Assembly (NCBI RefSeq): GCF_002117105.1
Contig: NZ_CP019343.1
Coordinates: forward strand, 2,852,001 to 2,916,000
Length of the DNA: 64,000 nucleotides
Direction: 5' to 3'
DNA from: Oceanicoccus sagamiensis
GTDB taxonomy: Bacteria > Pseudomonadota > Gammaproteobacteria > Pseudomonadales > Dasaniaceae
How positions within the stretch are numbered: position 1 is the first letter of the stretch; the number at the start of each line of letters is the position of its first letter. Under the pieces are notes generated by a model. The model did no database searches. It worked only from the letters and a program-made list of their open reading frames with translations, and was not told where the DNA came from. Positions 46,182 through 54,763 of the stretch are shown here, piece after piece. The position numbers and the translations under genes were made by a program.

Positions 46182-46865
46182 ATGAGCCATCAGCCATTAG
46201 CGGGAAAACGTATTTTTATCACCCATGCCGATGTGTTTATGGGGCCTACCTTATGTAAGGTCTTAACCGAGCAGGGGGCTACCGTTATTGCTGATACCCA
46301 CTCTCTGCTAGATAAAGATGAGCCTGCCGCGCTGATAGAAGCCGCAGGTGATATTGATATATTAATTGCCAGCCTGGCGATACCGGCACCGACCTCATTG
46401 GCTATTGAAGCTAGCGATCAGGAGTGGGCCCATACCTTTGCCCATTTGGTGGACCCTTTGCCACGCCTGTGTCGTGCTGTCTTGCCACAGATGATTGAGC
46501 GCCAGGCGGGTAAAATACTGGTGGTGGGCAGTGCTTCGGCCCTGCGAGGTATTAAGCGTGCCAGCACATACAGTGCGGCACGGGGTGCGCAGTTAGCCTA
46601 TGCGCAATCGCTGGCTCTGGAGGTGGCAAAAGAGGGGGTGCAGGTTAATGCGATTGCACAAAACTTTGTCGATAACCCCACCTATTTCCCGCAAGAGGTA
46701 CAGCAAATGCCGGCGTTTCAGGAGAGGCTAAAGCGGGAAGTCCCGCTGGGTCGTTTGGTGACGATGGAGGAAGATTCAACGTTTATTGCTTATCTTTGCA
46801 GCGATGCCGCCAACTGTTTTGTTGGTCAGGTATTTCCTGTCTGTGGCGGCTGGGTTAACCGCTAG
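46182..46865 (+). CDS. Halohydrin dehalogenase (SDR-type haloalcohol dehalogenase)
   Basis: This 227-residue protein of the SDR fold shows the full halohydrin dehalogenase fingerprint. In place of the NAD-binding glycine loop it has T14-x4-F19-x-G21 (ITHADVFMGP), which forms the halide pocket. The catalytic set is S117-x12-Y130-x3-R134 (SASALRGIKRASTYSAAR), with Arg instead of the SDR lysine. The later QNFVDNPTYFPQE resembles the halide-side loop of HheC. Such enzymes close vicinal haloalcohols to epoxides, releasing halide, and can run in reverse with azide, cyanide or nitrite. The gene is tail to tail with pdxJ, overlapping by 4 bases. The native substrate is unknown, and no haloalkane dehalogenase or epoxide hydrolase is nearby. 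ATG 46182 is used; a TTG 6 bases upstream is possible. Confidence 0.85.
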   Translation: MSHQPLAGKRIFITHADVFMGPTLCKVLTEQGATVIADTHSLLDKDEPAALIEAAGDIDILIASLAIPAPTSLAIEASDQEWAHTFAHLVDPLPRLCRAVLPQMIERQAGKILVVGSASALRGIKRASTYSAARGAQLAYAQSLALEVAKEGVQVNAIAQNFVDNPTYFPQEVQQMPAFQERLKREVPLGRLVTMEEDSTFIAYLCSDAANCFVGQVFPVCGGWVNR

Positions 46866-47641
46866 GTCTTACCTAAGCAGCGTTGATAGGCTTTGACGGC
46901 ATTGGCCAGCCCCATGCTGATGGCATCGACAGTCATGGCATGGCCAATTGAAACCTCTAGCAGTTGCGGGATAGTGGCAAAGCGGCTCAGGTTATCCAGA
47001 TTTAAATCATGACCTGCATTAAGGCCAATATTAATATCCTGAGCTTTTTCCCCAGCGCGGTAAAACTGTTCGAACACGGCATCGGCATTGTTATTAGTCT
47101 TAATAGCATCGGCATAGGGCCCCGTATATAACTCAATACGATCAGCTCCTACCTGTTTGGCCAGTTCAATTTGCTGCAAATCCGGGTCCATAAATAGACT
47201 GACACGGACCCCCAGCTTTTGCAGTTCCTGAATAATAGGGGCCAGTTGATCACCGCTTTGGGTTAAATCAAAACCATGGTCAGAGGTCAGTTGCTCATTG
47301 CTATCCGGCACCAAGGTGCATTGAGCCGGTTTGATATCTTTCACTAAATCAATAAAACCCGGGTAATCACTAACACCAGGTCGATCGCTCTTCATAGCGG
47401 GTGCAAAAGGGTTGCCCTCAATATTAAACTCCACGCTTAACATCGTGGCTAGATCATAGCAGTCATCCACGCGGATATGACGCTGGTCTGGGCGGGGGTG
47501 AACGGTAATGCCATCGGCGCCTGCATCAATACAGATTTGCGCATGGTGGGTAACGCTGGGGTAGGTGGTATCGCGGGAATTTCTAATCAGGGCGATTTTA
47601 TTCAGATTAACGCTAAGATCAGCTGGCTTGGATTGGCTCAC
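46862..47641 (-). CDS. pdxJ: Pyridoxine 5'-phosphate synthase
   Basis: This 259-residue TIM-barrel enzyme joins 1-deoxyxylulose 5-phosphate and 3-amino-2-oxopropyl phosphate to make vitamin B6. Family blocks are VNLNKIALIRNSRDTTYPS, AGADGITVHPRPDQRHI and GLNAGHDLNLDNL near the end. It diverges from the E. coli form (HPRPDQRHI against HLREDRRHI) and is away from its usual recO-pdxJ place, so it may belong to another branch of the family. The 3' end overlaps the dehalogenase gene by 4 bases. Confidence 0.88.
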   Translation of the reverse strand: MSQSKPADLSVNLNKIALIRNSRDTTYPSVTHHAQICIDAGADGITVHPRPDQRHIRVDDCYDLATMLSVEFNIEGNPFAPAMKSDRPGVSDYPGFIDLVKDIKPAQCTLVPDSNEQLTSDHGFDLTQSGDQLAPIIQELQKLGVRVSLFMDPDLQQIELAKQVGADRIELYTGPYADAIKTNNNADAVFEQFYRAGEKAQDINIGLNAGHDLNLDNLSRFATIPQLLEVSIGHAMTVDAISMGLANAVKAYQRCLGKT

Positions 47642-47665
47642 AGTATTCCCGCTTAATGGCTTCAG

Positions 47666-48250
47666 TTACTTAATAATTTCAACGCGTTCGATATAGACCG
47701 GTTCAACCGGCACATCGGCGTAGCTACCTAATGTCATGGTCGGTGTTTTTTCAATGCTTTTAACCACATACTGGCCGTCGGTAACAATGGCAAAAACTGC
47801 ATAACCCGGGGTTTTGCCTTTTTTATCCAGACTGGAATTCATTTTGGTATTAATAAAAAATTGCGAGGTGGCGCTGTCGGGGTCGTTGGTTCTTGCCATA
47901 GCCAGAGTCCAGCGGTCGTTGTGCAGGCCGTTGCCGGATTCGTTAGCGATAGGCGCCTTGGGGTTTTTTCTCTGCATCTCTTTGGTAAAGCCACCGCCTT
48001 GAATCATAAAGCGTTTAATCACCCGGTGAAAAATCGTGTCGTTGTAAAAGCCAGACTCGGCATAGTCAATAAAGTTGGCTACGGTGATGGGGGCTTCTTT
48101 AGCATATAGCTCAATAGTGATTGGACCTTTGGTGGTGTGGATGATCGCCGTTGGATTTTTTGGCGTACTGTCCTTATCGGCTGCAAAGACAGGCATACAG
48201 GCCAAGCCTGAAAAAATTAAAGATAATAATAAGAGCGTCTGTTTTTTCAT
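47666..48250 (-). CDS. Periplasmic peptidyl-prolyl isomerase (cyclophilin type)
   Basis: This 194-residue protein has a signal peptide (MKKQTLLLLSLIFSGLACMPVFA). The mature cyclophilin domain has IELYAKEAPITVANF, FHRVIKRFMIQGGGF, NESGNGLHNDRWTLAMARTNDPDSATSQFFIN and GYAVFAIVTDG. The catalytic FHR and FMIQGG residues are kept. It speeds folding of exported proteins in the periplasm, like PpiA. It is 25 bases upstream of pdxJ on the same strand, and a repeat element lies just before its start. Confidence 0.92.
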   Translation of the reverse strand: MKKQTLLLLSLIFSGLACMPVFAADKDSTPKNPTAIIHTTKGPITIELYAKEAPITVANFIDYAESGFYNDTIFHRVIKRFMIQGGGFTKEMQRKNPKAPIANESGNGLHNDRWTLAMARTNDPDSATSQFFINTKMNSSLDKKGKTPGYAVFAIVTDGQYVVKSIEKTPTMTLGSYADVPVEPVYIERVEIIK

Positions 48251-48280
48251 TACTGTATCCCGTTCTTCTGAATGACTGAT

Positions 48281-48325
48281 GCCGGATTATAATCCGGCCT
48301 ACTGTAGGGTGGATTATAATCCACC
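48281..48325. repeat. REPIN-like repeat, copy 3 (irregular)
   Basis: A complete arm (48304-48325, core GGTGGATTATAATCCACC) is preceded by a related palindrome GCCGGATTATAATCCGGC at 48281-48298. The pair is closely spaced and not a standard inverted pair, so this copy is rearranged or a different subtype. It lies in the gap between two minus-strand genes (48251-48344). Confidence 0.8.
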
Positions 48326-48344
48326 ACCCACCCACACTAATACA

Positions 48345-49004
48345 TTATGCCCAATCAGTACTTTTCTTGGGCCATGCTCTGGGGACAATCAAGGTAATCA
48401 TAACACCAATCAACACGGCAAAAGCGCCATTCAGAAAAGCATCGCTCTCCTGATTATCTACCAGACGTTGGTTATCCGTAGAGAGCACCTCGACTTCATT
48501 TTTTAACATTTGATTTTCTTCGAGTAAGCGCTGGTTGTCTTCATTCAGTTGAATCGCATTGGCAGAGATCGCTTTAATATTTTCCAGCTCTTTGCTGACT
48601 TCGTTGTTGTTGCTGGTAAGCGATGTCAGTTTATCCTGAGTACTGGCATGCTTGCTGCTGATCTCATTAAGCTGCTGTTTAAGCGCTGAATTTTTACCTT
48701 CCAGGTTGGCAATCGTGCCCTGGGCGGTTTTATACATCGCCCTGCCGGAAGGTTGTTGGCTTAAGTCCTGATTTTGAACCCAGCCTTCGATACCTTTGCG
48801 GGTGCGTACCTGGATGTAACTGCCATCTTCGCTTGTCCCAATTTGAGTGAGTGATGTCCCGCTAACCAGATATTTAACAATACGGTATTCATTGCTTTGG
48901 CCACTGCGCATTGCCACCGTTAGCTGGTCGCTGACATAAAGGGTTTGGCTGTAAAGTTGGCTGCTGGCGGCGAATAACGCCAACCATAGAACAAGGTTTT
49001 TCAC
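48345..49004 (-). CDS. SH3/coiled-coil membrane protein (TIGR04211/YgiM type)
   Basis: This 219-residue protein has a signal peptide (MKNLVLWLALFAASSQLYS). A bacterial SH3 domain (about 22-85, TLYVSDQLTVAMRSGQSNEYRIV ... GIEGWVQNQDL) is followed by a long coiled coil (about 95-180, Leu/Gln/Asn/Glu-rich) and a C-terminal membrane helix (LNGAFAVLIGVMITLIV). The plan is the same as E. coli YgiM. Its role is unknown; SH3b domains often bind cell wall. Confidence 0.82.
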   Translation of the reverse strand: MKNLVLWLALFAASSQLYSQTLYVSDQLTVAMRSGQSNEYRIVKYLVSGTSLTQIGTSEDGSYIQVRTRKGIEGWVQNQDLSQQPSGRAMYKTAQGTIANLEGKNSALKQQLNEISSKHASTQDKLTSLTSNNNEVSKELENIKAISANAIQLNEDNQRLLEENQMLKNEVEVLSTDNQRLVDNQESDAFLNGAFAVLIGVMITLIVPRAWPKKSTDWA

Positions 49005-49097
49005 TGGGTTTTCCTTCTGGTCTGGCTGTGCTGATTGCTAATAAGAATTATACGTTTTTTATCTTGCTATTATAGACCCTGATCAGGGGTGCGACGC

Positions 49098-49814
49098 TTA
49101 AGCCTCGTTAAATATTTCCTCAGCTTTTAAATGCGTTAATTTTTGAATATGGTGCAGCAAATAATACAGCGCGCCCATGAGTACAATGGTGCTGGGTAGA
49201 GCTATAACGGGGAAGCTAAGTGCGGTCATTTTGCCGAGTTCCTCGGTAAAGGCTACGGTGCCCGGCTCGCTGACCAGGATGACTTTGGCCAGAATATAAT
49301 TGAGTACCGATGATAGAAAAAACGAGCCAGCGACCATATACGAGGCATTGACCAGTTTATGCTCAAAGGCATCCTGGTTATGGTTGGCCTCCAGCGCTGC
49401 TTTGACCTTGTCGATTTGCAGTATTTGATCATTAAACAGAAAGGTTTTGACCAGCGGGTATTTGGTTCGAACGGAGAATAGGGTGGCAAGGCCAAAACAA
49501 GCGGGAATAGCGGCCTCTTTAATCGCAATATATTGCGGGTCCAGTTGTAACAGGCTAATACCGCCTGTTAATACCACACTCAGGATACCCAGAGCAGAAA
49601 AGAAGTTGGCTTTATGGTTCTCCAGATAATCTTTGACTCCAAAGATGATCGGGAAGCTGAGCGCCACCACAATACTGTAAACCGGCCCCAAATAATCCTC
49701 GGAGCTGAGTTTGGTCATAATCAGGGTAGGGATAATGATATTAAAGGCCAAATTGGCGAGCATGCTGGGCTTTTTTTCTTTTTTGGGCTGCTGCTGTGTT
49801 GGTTCGGTGGTCAC
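49098..49814 (-). CDS. Multi-pass membrane protein, VC0807-like
   Basis: This 238-residue inner-membrane protein has about five to six helices. It opens with a charged KKEKKPSMLANLAFNIIIPTLIM, then GPVYSIVVALSFPIIFG, SALGILSVVLTGGISLLQ, MVAGSFFLSSVLNYILAKVIL and LSFPVIALPSTIVLMGALYYLLHHI. The order of these segments recalls the VC0807 family of unknown function, but that match is from memory. It lies 93 bases upstream of the SH3 gene on the same strand. Confidence 0.6.
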   Translation of the reverse strand: MTTEPTQQQPKKEKKPSMLANLAFNIIIPTLIMTKLSSEDYLGPVYSIVVALSFPIIFGVKDYLENHKANFFSALGILSVVLTGGISLLQLDPQYIAIKEAAIPACFGLATLFSVRTKYPLVKTFLFNDQILQIDKVKAALEANHNQDAFEHKLVNASYMVAGSFFLSSVLNYILAKVILVSEPGTVAFTEELGKMTALSFPVIALPSTIVLMGALYYLLHHIQKLTHLKAEEIFNEA

Positions 49815-49967
49815 TGAGTAAACGGCTCCTGATTAAATCACGCTTTAATCACTGGTATTGTGCTGCTAGGCATTAATGGAGGCAAATAATGCCACAAATT
49901 GCGTTACTATGTTGTCCACCATTTCTCCAATTGGCGATTTATTTTTCTGACTGCAAGGTATCTACCG

Positions 49968-50795
49968 GTGAATATTGATTTTCACAGCCATACTACCGCC
50001 TCCGATGGCGCCCTGACCCCAATGGATGTATTACTCCGTGCCAGAGAGCAGGGCGTTGAGATGATGGCGATTACTGATCACGATACGGTCAGTGGCTATC
50101 AGTCTGTGCGGGAGCAGTGGCAGGACGATACGATGCAGTTAATCGCCGGGGTGGAGTTGTCCTGCCTCTGGGGGCGACGTTTGATTCATGTAGTAGGCCT
50201 GAATATCAATATTGATAACCAGCTCCTGCAACAGGGTCTGGCCGAACAGCAGCAGTCGCGCCTTGATCGGGCGGTATTGATCGGCGATAAGCTGGCTAAA
50301 CAAGGCTTTGAGGGGGGGTATGCCTTTGTTGCGCAATTGGCCGGTGACAGCCAAATTGGCCGCCCGCATTTTGCTCAATTTCTGGTTGAGCGAGGGCATG
50401 TTAGCTCGGAGAAAGAGGCTTTTAAGCGTTATCTGGGCGCTGGCAAAATTGGCGATGTAAAATCCAGCTGGCCGGAGATGGCCAAGGTTATCCAGTGGAT
50501 TAATGATAGCGGTGGGGTCGCGGTTTTGGCCCACCCCTTACATTATAAAATGACAGCCACTAAACTGCGGGCCCTGGTGACAGATTTTAAAGCACAAGGT
50601 GGCGCCGCTATTGAGGTGATTAGTGGCAAACAGCCCAAAGACCGCACCCAGTACCTGGCACAACTAACCGAGCAGTTTGACTTGGCGGCATCCATTGGCA
50701 GTGATTTCCACCGCCCCGGCATGCCATGGAATGAGTTAGGGCAGGCAGGCGTTTTGCCCAAGAGTTGCCAACCCGTTTGGTCAGTATTCAAGTAG
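49968..50795 (+). CDS. rnm: RNase AM (PHP-domain 5'-3' exonuclease, YciV type)
   Basis: This 275-residue PHP-domain enzyme has metal ligands in IDFHSHTTASDGALTP, ITDHDTVSGY, AGVELSC, VLAHPLHY and IGSDFHRPG. The E. coli homologue (formerly YciV) trims the 5' ends of rRNA. The GTG at 49968 starts at the first PHP strand (MNIDFHSH); the frame is open 23 codons upstream, but those residues are not family-like. The stop TAG (50793-50795) lies inside a REPIN arm. yciO follows, as in E. coli. Confidence 0.9.
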   Translation: MNIDFHSHTTASDGALTPMDVLLRAREQGVEMMAITDHDTVSGYQSVREQWQDDTMQLIAGVELSCLWGRRLIHVVGLNINIDNQLLQQGLAEQQQSRLDRAVLIGDKLAKQGFEGGYAFVAQLAGDSQIGRPHFAQFLVERGHVSSEKEAFKRYLGAGKIGDVKSSWPEMAKVIQWINDSGGVAVLAHPLHYKMTATKLRALVTDFKAQGGAAIEVISGKQPKDRTQYLAQLTEQFDLAASIGSDFHRPGMPWNELGQAGVLPKSCQPVWSVFK

Positions 50796-50857
50796 GGTGG
50801 ATTACAATCCATCATGATGCATAAGCGGTGATAATGGTGGATTATAATCCACCCGAC
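50792..50857. repeat. REPIN-like inverted repeat, copy 4
   Basis: The left arm at 50792-50813 has the core GGTGGATTACAATCCATC and the right arm at 50836-50857 has GGTGGATTATAATCCACC. They are near-complementary with three mismatches. The GTAG of the left arm provides the rnm stop codon, and the repeat ends 11 bases before the yciO start. Confidence 0.88.
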
Positions 50858-50868
50858 GGAGTGAGTTA

Positions 50869-51495
50869 ATGAGTCAGTTTTTCCAAATACACCCGGATAA
50901 CCCGCAATCGCGGTTGATTAACCAGGCGGTGGATATTATTCGCAAAGGAGGGGTGGTGGTTTACCCCACGGATTCTGGCTATGCTCTGGGCTGCCATTTG
51001 GGCGATAAAAGGGCGCTGGAAACCATCCGCCGTATCCGCAAGCTGGATGCCAAGCACAACTTTACCCTGATCTGTCGGGATTTATCGGAGTTGGGCAACT
51101 ATGCCCGGGTTGATAATAGCGCCTACCGCTTGCTTAAAAATCATACCCCAGGGCCTTATACCTTTATTCTCAAAGCCACCAGCGAAGTGCCCAAACGCTT
51201 AATGCATCCCAAGCGTAAAACCATTGGCCTGCGGGTGCCGGAAAACAATATCACCCGTGAGCTATTGGCGGGCCTGAATGAGCCTATGATGAGTGTTACG
51301 ATGATGCTGCCGGGAGATGACCAGCCCATGACCGACCCTTATGAGATCCGCCAGACTCTGGAACATGAGCTGGATCTGGTGATTGATGGTGGATACTGCG
51401 GTATGGAGCCTACCTCGGTGATTGATCTGGTGGAAGATACCCCGGAAATTATCCGCCGCGGCCAGGGTGACGTAAGCCACTTTGAGGTGGATTAA
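50869..51495 (+). CDS. yciO: YciO-family (Sua5/YrdC-like) protein
   Basis: This 208-residue protein of the YrdC/Sua5 fold has blocks GGVVVYPTDSGYALGCHLGD, PGPYTFILKATSEVPKRL, KRKTIGLRVP and a C-terminal PTSVIDLV. YrdC itself makes threonylcarbamoyl-AMP for tRNA t6A; YciO is a paralogue with a weaker or different role. The rnm-yciO-scpA order is common in Gammaproteobacteria. Confidence 0.9.
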   Translation: MSQFFQIHPDNPQSRLINQAVDIIRKGGVVVYPTDSGYALGCHLGDKRALETIRRIRKLDAKHNFTLICRDLSELGNYARVDNSAYRLLKNHTPGPYTFILKATSEVPKRLMHPKRKTIGLRVPENNITRELLAGLNEPMMSVTMMLPGDDQPMTDPYEIRQTLEHELDLVIDGGYCGMEPTSVIDLVEDTPEIIRRGQGDVSHFEVD

Positions 51496-51600
51496 TCGGT
51501 CTGGCTACTGTGATCAGATAAGCATTGCCTATATAATGGCTGCCATTGAAATAGCACCCTTTAGCCCAACAACCCCAAGCAGTGAGATAACAATAAATCC

Positions 51601-52530
51601 GTGGATGACGAGCTAGTAATAGACAAGGCCCCTGAAGATCAGGCTTTTGCCCCAGAAGAACCCGTGCTGGTGGACGCTGTGGCGGAAACTGCGGCGGCGG
51701 AGAATCAGCCCTCACCGGGTTTAAAAGAGTTGCGCAGCGGTGGTTCACAGCAGGGTGAGATGCCTTTTGCTGTTGTTCAGGGTGAGGCTGTTACCGAGAT
51801 CCCTCAGGATTTATATATTCCCCCCGATGCGCTGGAAGTCTTTCTGGACGCCTTTGAAGGCCCCCTGGATCTGTTGCTCTATCTGATCAAGCGCCAGAAT
51901 ATTGATATTCTCGAAATCAATGTCGCCAATATCACCCATCAATATATGCAGTATGTGGCGATGATGGATTCTATGCAGTTTGAGCTGGCGGCGGAATATC
52001 TGCTAATGGCGGCGATGCTGGCCGAAATTAAATCCCGTATGCTTTTACCCCGTTCTGCCGATGCGGAAGAAGATGAAGAAGATCCGCGGGCACAGCTGAT
52101 TCGTCGCTTGCAGGAATATGAGCGCTTTAAGCAAGCCGCTGAAGATATTGACGAGATGCCCCGTCTGGGCCGTGAAATCTTTGAAGCCAGCGCTGCGCCA
52201 CCGGATGTTAAAAAGGAACGCCCGGAGCCGGTGGTTGAAATGAAAGAAATTCTATTAGCCCTGGGTGAAGTGCTGCGCCGCGCCGATATGTATGAAAGCC
52301 ATCAGGTACAAAAAGAAAAGCTGTCTACCCGTGAGCGTATGTCGCAGGTATTGACCATGTTATCGGATAATTCCTTTACCCCATTTGTATCCCTGTTTAC
52401 CGTTGAAGAAGGCCGCCTGGGTGTGGTGGTTACCTTTCTGGCGGTTATGGAATTAATTAAAGAATCACTGGTTGAAATTGTTCAGTCTGAACCTTTTGGC
52501 CCCATCCACGTTAAAGCAAGATCATCATGA
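51601..52530 (+). CDS. scpA: Segregation and condensation protein A
   Basis: This 309-residue kleisin subunit bridges the SMC ring. The conserved core starts at VFLDAFEGPLDLLLYLIKRQ (about residue 80) and contains EYLLMAAMLAEIKSRMLLPR. The first 75 or so residues are an acidic, Ala/Glu-rich extension. The GTG start at 51601 keeps that extension, and an internal ATG near GEMPFAVVQGEAV could also serve. It overlaps scpB by 4 bases (ATGA). Confidence 0.92.
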   Translation: MDDELVIDKAPEDQAFAPEEPVLVDAVAETAAAENQPSPGLKELRSGGSQQGEMPFAVVQGEAVTEIPQDLYIPPDALEVFLDAFEGPLDLLLYLIKRQNIDILEINVANITHQYMQYVAMMDSMQFELAAEYLLMAAMLAEIKSRMLLPRSADAEEDEEDPRAQLIRRLQEYERFKQAAEDIDEMPRLGREIFEASAAPPDVKKERPEPVVEMKEILLALGEVLRRADMYESHQVQKEKLSTRERMSQVLTMLSDNSFTPFVSLFTVEEGRLGVVVTFLAVMELIKESLVEIVQSEPFGPIHVKARSS

Positions 52531-53366
52531 GTATCGATAGCAAACAATTACAAAATATTCTTGAAGGTGCCTTATTGGCTTCGGCAAAACCCTTGACCGT
52601 GGCACAAATGGCCGAGTTGTTTGATGAGGAAATGGAAGAGCGTCCGGCCAATGATGTGATTCGCGCGGTGTTGGAAGATATTCAACACGCCTGTGAAGGC
52701 CGCGGCTTTGAATTAAAAGAAGTGAATAGTGGTTTTCGCTTTCAGGTAGTGCAAACGGTTGCCCCTTGGGTGGGTCGTTTATGGGAAGAAAAACCCCAGA
52801 AATATTCTCGTGCCCTGTTGGAGACACTGGCCTTAATCGCTTATCGCCAGCCTATTACCCGAGGTGATATCGAAGATATTCGCGGTGTTGCGGTTAGCTC
52901 CAATATTATTAAAACCCTGTTAGAGCGTGAGTGGGTTCGTGTAGTAGGCCATAAAGATGTACCGGGTCGCCCTGCCATGTATGCGACTACAAGGCGTTTC
53001 CTGGATTATTTTAATCTTAAAAATCTGGAAGATTTACCGACGCTGGCTGAAATTCGTGACCTTGATACCATGAATGAAGAGTTAGCCCTTGAAGGGGCTG
53101 ATACGCTTGACCCTGAAGCCGTTGCTGCGGGTACTGAAGATACTCTGGGTGAAGATACGGTCAGTGAAGAAAGCCCTGCTGCGGATTTAGATAACGACGA
53201 TACGGCCAATACTGACGATGCTACCGTTGAAATGGAATTTATTGATGAGCTGGATGACCATGCAAACGATGATAGTAATACCGTTGAAGCGGTTGAGACA
53301 GACGCTGGCGATAGCGAGTCCATCGACGAGACCAAAGCGGGCGATGAAAGCGATATCCCTGCTTAA
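52527..53366 (+). CDS. scpB: Segregation and condensation protein B
   Basis: This 279-residue protein has two winged-helix domains (about 1-90 and 95-180) with LESALALIAYRQPITRGDIEDIRGV-like sequence (here ALLETLALIAYRQPITRGDI) and DVPGRPAMYATT. The last 90 or so residues are a strongly acidic Asp/Glu/Ala/Thr tail, probably disordered and longer than in most ScpB. It works with ScpA and SMC in chromosome compaction. Confidence 0.93.
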   Translation: MSIDSKQLQNILEGALLASAKPLTVAQMAELFDEEMEERPANDVIRAVLEDIQHACEGRGFELKEVNSGFRFQVVQTVAPWVGRLWEEKPQKYSRALLETLALIAYRQPITRGDIEDIRGVAVSSNIIKTLLEREWVRVVGHKDVPGRPAMYATTRRFLDYFNLKNLEDLPTLAEIRDLDTMNEELALEGADTLDPEAVAAGTEDTLGEDTVSEESPAADLDNDDTANTDDATVEMEFIDELDDHANDDSNTVEAVETDAGDSESIDETKAGDESDIPA

Positions 53367-53404
53367 TTGCTATTCCCTTTTAAAGTAAACAAAAGCTAAA
53401 TGTT

Positions 53405-54250
53405 ATGACTGATTCTCCTGCTGGCGAAAAACTGCAAAAACTCCTCGCCCAAGCCGGCGTTGGCTCTCGCCGTGAGATGGAAAAGGTGATCAGTGCCGGA
53501 CGCGTACAGGTTAATGGCACCATCGCCCGGCTGGGTGATCGTGCCTCTCGCCGCGATAAGATTTCAGTGGATGGCCACCTGGTCAAGCTAACCGATGAAA
53601 ACGTCGGTCGCGTTCTGGTCTACAACAAGCCCGAAGGTGAAATTTGTTCCCGCAATGACCCTGAAGGCCGCAAAACCGTTTTTGACCGTCTACCTAAAGT
53701 CAAAGATGGTCGCTGGATTGCAGTGGGCCGTCTCGATTTTAATACCACCGGCTTATTATTGTTTACCACCGATGGTGAGTTGGCCAATGCACTAATGCAC
53801 CCCTCATCAGAAATTGACCGCGAGTACTTATGCCGTGTGTTAGGCAATGTGGATGAGGCGATGTTACAGCGGATGATGGATGGCATTTTGCTGGATGACG
53901 GTGTGGCCAAGTTTACCGATATTGTCGATGGTGGCGGTGAAGGCGCCAACCGCTGGTTCTATGTTGCCTTAATGGAAGGTCGCAACCGAGAAGTACGCCG
54001 CCTGTGGGAATCCCAGGAGGTTCAGGTCAGCCGCTTAAAGCGGGTGCGCTTTGGTAAAGTCTTTTTACCCCCCAAGCTTAAGCAGGGGCAGTGGGAAGAG
54101 ATGAACTATAAGGATATGCAAGAGCTTTACAAAATGGTGTCCATGGATGCGCCCAAGCCGGTAAAAATTCTACCCAAAGAGTTGGAAACCATGGAGCGTA
54201 TGCAGCGTAAAAATCGTGGTATTAAACGTCCCACACGAGGCCGACGCTAA
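53405..54250 (+). CDS. rluB: 23S rRNA pseudouridine synthase B
   Basis: This 281-residue protein has an N-terminal S4 RNA-binding domain (EKLQKLLAQAGVGSRREMEKVI) and an RsuA-type catalytic domain with the active Asp in VGRLDFNTTGLLLFTTDG (about residue 109). Family length and the KRVRFGKVFLPPKLKQGQW block are normal. It ends in a basic tail (RKNRGIKRPTRGRR). It modifies a 23S uridine near the peptidyl-transferase centre (U2605 in E. coli) and follows scpAB, as in relatives. Confidence 0.92.
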   Translation: MTDSPAGEKLQKLLAQAGVGSRREMEKVISAGRVQVNGTIARLGDRASRRDKISVDGHLVKLTDENVGRVLVYNKPEGEICSRNDPEGRKTVFDRLPKVKDGRWIAVGRLDFNTTGLLLFTTDGELANALMHPSSEIDREYLCRVLGNVDEAMLQRMMDGILLDDGVAKFTDIVDGGGEGANRWFYVALMEGRNREVRRLWESQEVQVSRLKRVRFGKVFLPPKLKQGQWEEMNYKDMQELYKMVSMDAPKPVKILPKELETMERMQRKNRGIKRPTRGRR

Positions 54251-54277
54251 GTTCACACTATCTGTTAGATGTAGCTT

Positions 54278-54760
54278 ATGTCAGAGAAGAAAAAACTGAT
54301 CATCATTACTCTCGCTACGCTGTTAGTGGTTAACAGTGTTTTTTTAGCGGTGTATTTTCTGTATTTTTCTCCTTCTGTTGATAAAGACGATGCCGCTACT
54401 GCCGCTGCTTTATCAGCATCCACCACCCAGAAACAAGCAGGCAATGAAACTGCCGACGCTGCCGAAGTCAATCCGCTGGACGCCTATTACAGTGTGCATT
54501 TTAACTTTGGTGATGCGGTCGATTTATGCATGAATGAAGCCCGTTCCAGAAATAAAAATCTGGTGCAGCTAGTGCTCAATGAGCATTCCAGCCGCTTTAA
54601 TGAAACGGATAATAGATATCTGATTAAGTTGGATAGCTATGTGGGTACACCGATGCTTTACGATGAAAAACAGCATACCTGCGAGATCGACCCGGAAACT
54701 CAGGGCGTCGCTTTTTACAAGGAAATTGTTAGAAGAACGGCAGTCAGGCCTAAGGGTTAA
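54278..54760 (+). CDS. Hypothetical membrane-anchored protein
   Basis: This 160-residue protein has one N-terminal membrane helix (LIIITLATLLVVNSVFLAVYFLYF), an Ala/Thr/Asp-rich linker and a periplasmic domain of about 95 residues with two cysteines (VDLCMNEA and HTCEIDP) that could bond. I recognise no family. It starts 27 bases after rluB and ends 3 bases before the convergent GGDEF gene. Possibly a small cell-envelope protein. Confidence 0.6.
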   Translation: MSEKKKLIIITLATLLVVNSVFLAVYFLYFSPSVDKDDAATAAALSASTTQKQAGNETADAAEVNPLDAYYSVHFNFGDAVDLCMNEARSRNKNLVQLVLNEHSSRFNETDNRYLIKLDSYVGTPMLYDEKQHTCEIDPETQGVAFYKEIVRRTAVRPKG

Positions 54761-54763
54761 CGG

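Noticed and set aside
46182-46865. Ordinary FabG-like ketoacyl reductase
   Set aside because: It lacks the TGxxxGxG nucleotide loop and has Arg instead of the catalytic Lys, while matching the halohydrin dehalogenase motifs.
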